Shown here: positions 5,534-5,546 of the stretch, one piece after another
How the letters are laid out: the number at the start of each line of letters is the position of its first letter
Numbering within the stretch: position 1 is the stretch's first letter
Origin: Clostridiales bacterium
GTDB taxonomy: Bacteria; Bacillota; Sulfobacillia; UBA995
Direction: 5' to 3'
Assembly (NCBI GenBank): GCA_003517845.1
Contig: DOZU01000226.1
Coordinates: forward strand, 1-5,546
Length of the DNA stretch: 5,546 bases
Made by a program: the position numbers and the translations under genes
The notes under the pieces: generated by a model
What the model was told of the DNA's origin: nothing
The model's input: only the letters and a program-made list of their open reading frames with translations
Databases searched by the model: none

Positions 5534-5546
5534 GGCACGTCTCTCG

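Overview
The window is GC-rich (by eye about two thirds G+C, strongest at third codon positions). It is a compact bacterial chromosomal segment with ATG and GTG starts, clear Shine-Dalgarno sites and genes that touch or overlap. The small DUF2905 membrane protein, the GalE-like sugar epimerase and the TetR-led ABC-2 exporter would fit a high-GC Firmicute (Clostridia or Limnochordia type) or a neighbouring phylum. This placement is an inference from gene content only. I see no tRNA, rRNA, insertion sequence or CRISPR array.

Plus strand, left side (1-851): the C-terminal two thirds of an extended SDR nucleotide-sugar epimerase runs in from the window edge. A 66-residue two-helix DUF2905 protein follows 11 bases later, behind its own GGAGG. 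These genes converge with the minus-strand operon at about 852-861. The last codons of both genes form one 9-bp hairpin stem that contains both stop codons, a plausible shared terminator without a T-tract.

Minus strand (5546 down to 862): a single promoter-operator region at 5475-5533 precedes a tightly packed operon. In transcription order it encodes a TetR/AcrR repressor, an ABC ATPase, ABC-2 permease A, ABC-2 permease B, a 41-residue single-helix membrane protein, and a beta-hydroxyacid dehydrogenase of the tartronate-semialdehyde reductase / 3-hydroxyisobutyrate dehydrogenase family. The promoter is an extended -10 type with 17-bp spacing. Its -10 element overlaps a set of nested palindromes and a 16-bp-period direct repeat, which suggests autorepression of the whole operon by the TetR protein.

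The two permeases and the ATPase most likely form a heterodimeric-channel exporter whose substrate cannot be read from sequence. The main oddities are an ATPase with Asn at the H-loop His position and Glu at the Q-loop Gln position, the tiny membrane protein coupled to permease B, a metabolic dehydrogenase at the end of an exporter operon, and junctions that alternate between 4-bp overlaps and GGGTGA stop/Shine-Dalgarno fusions.
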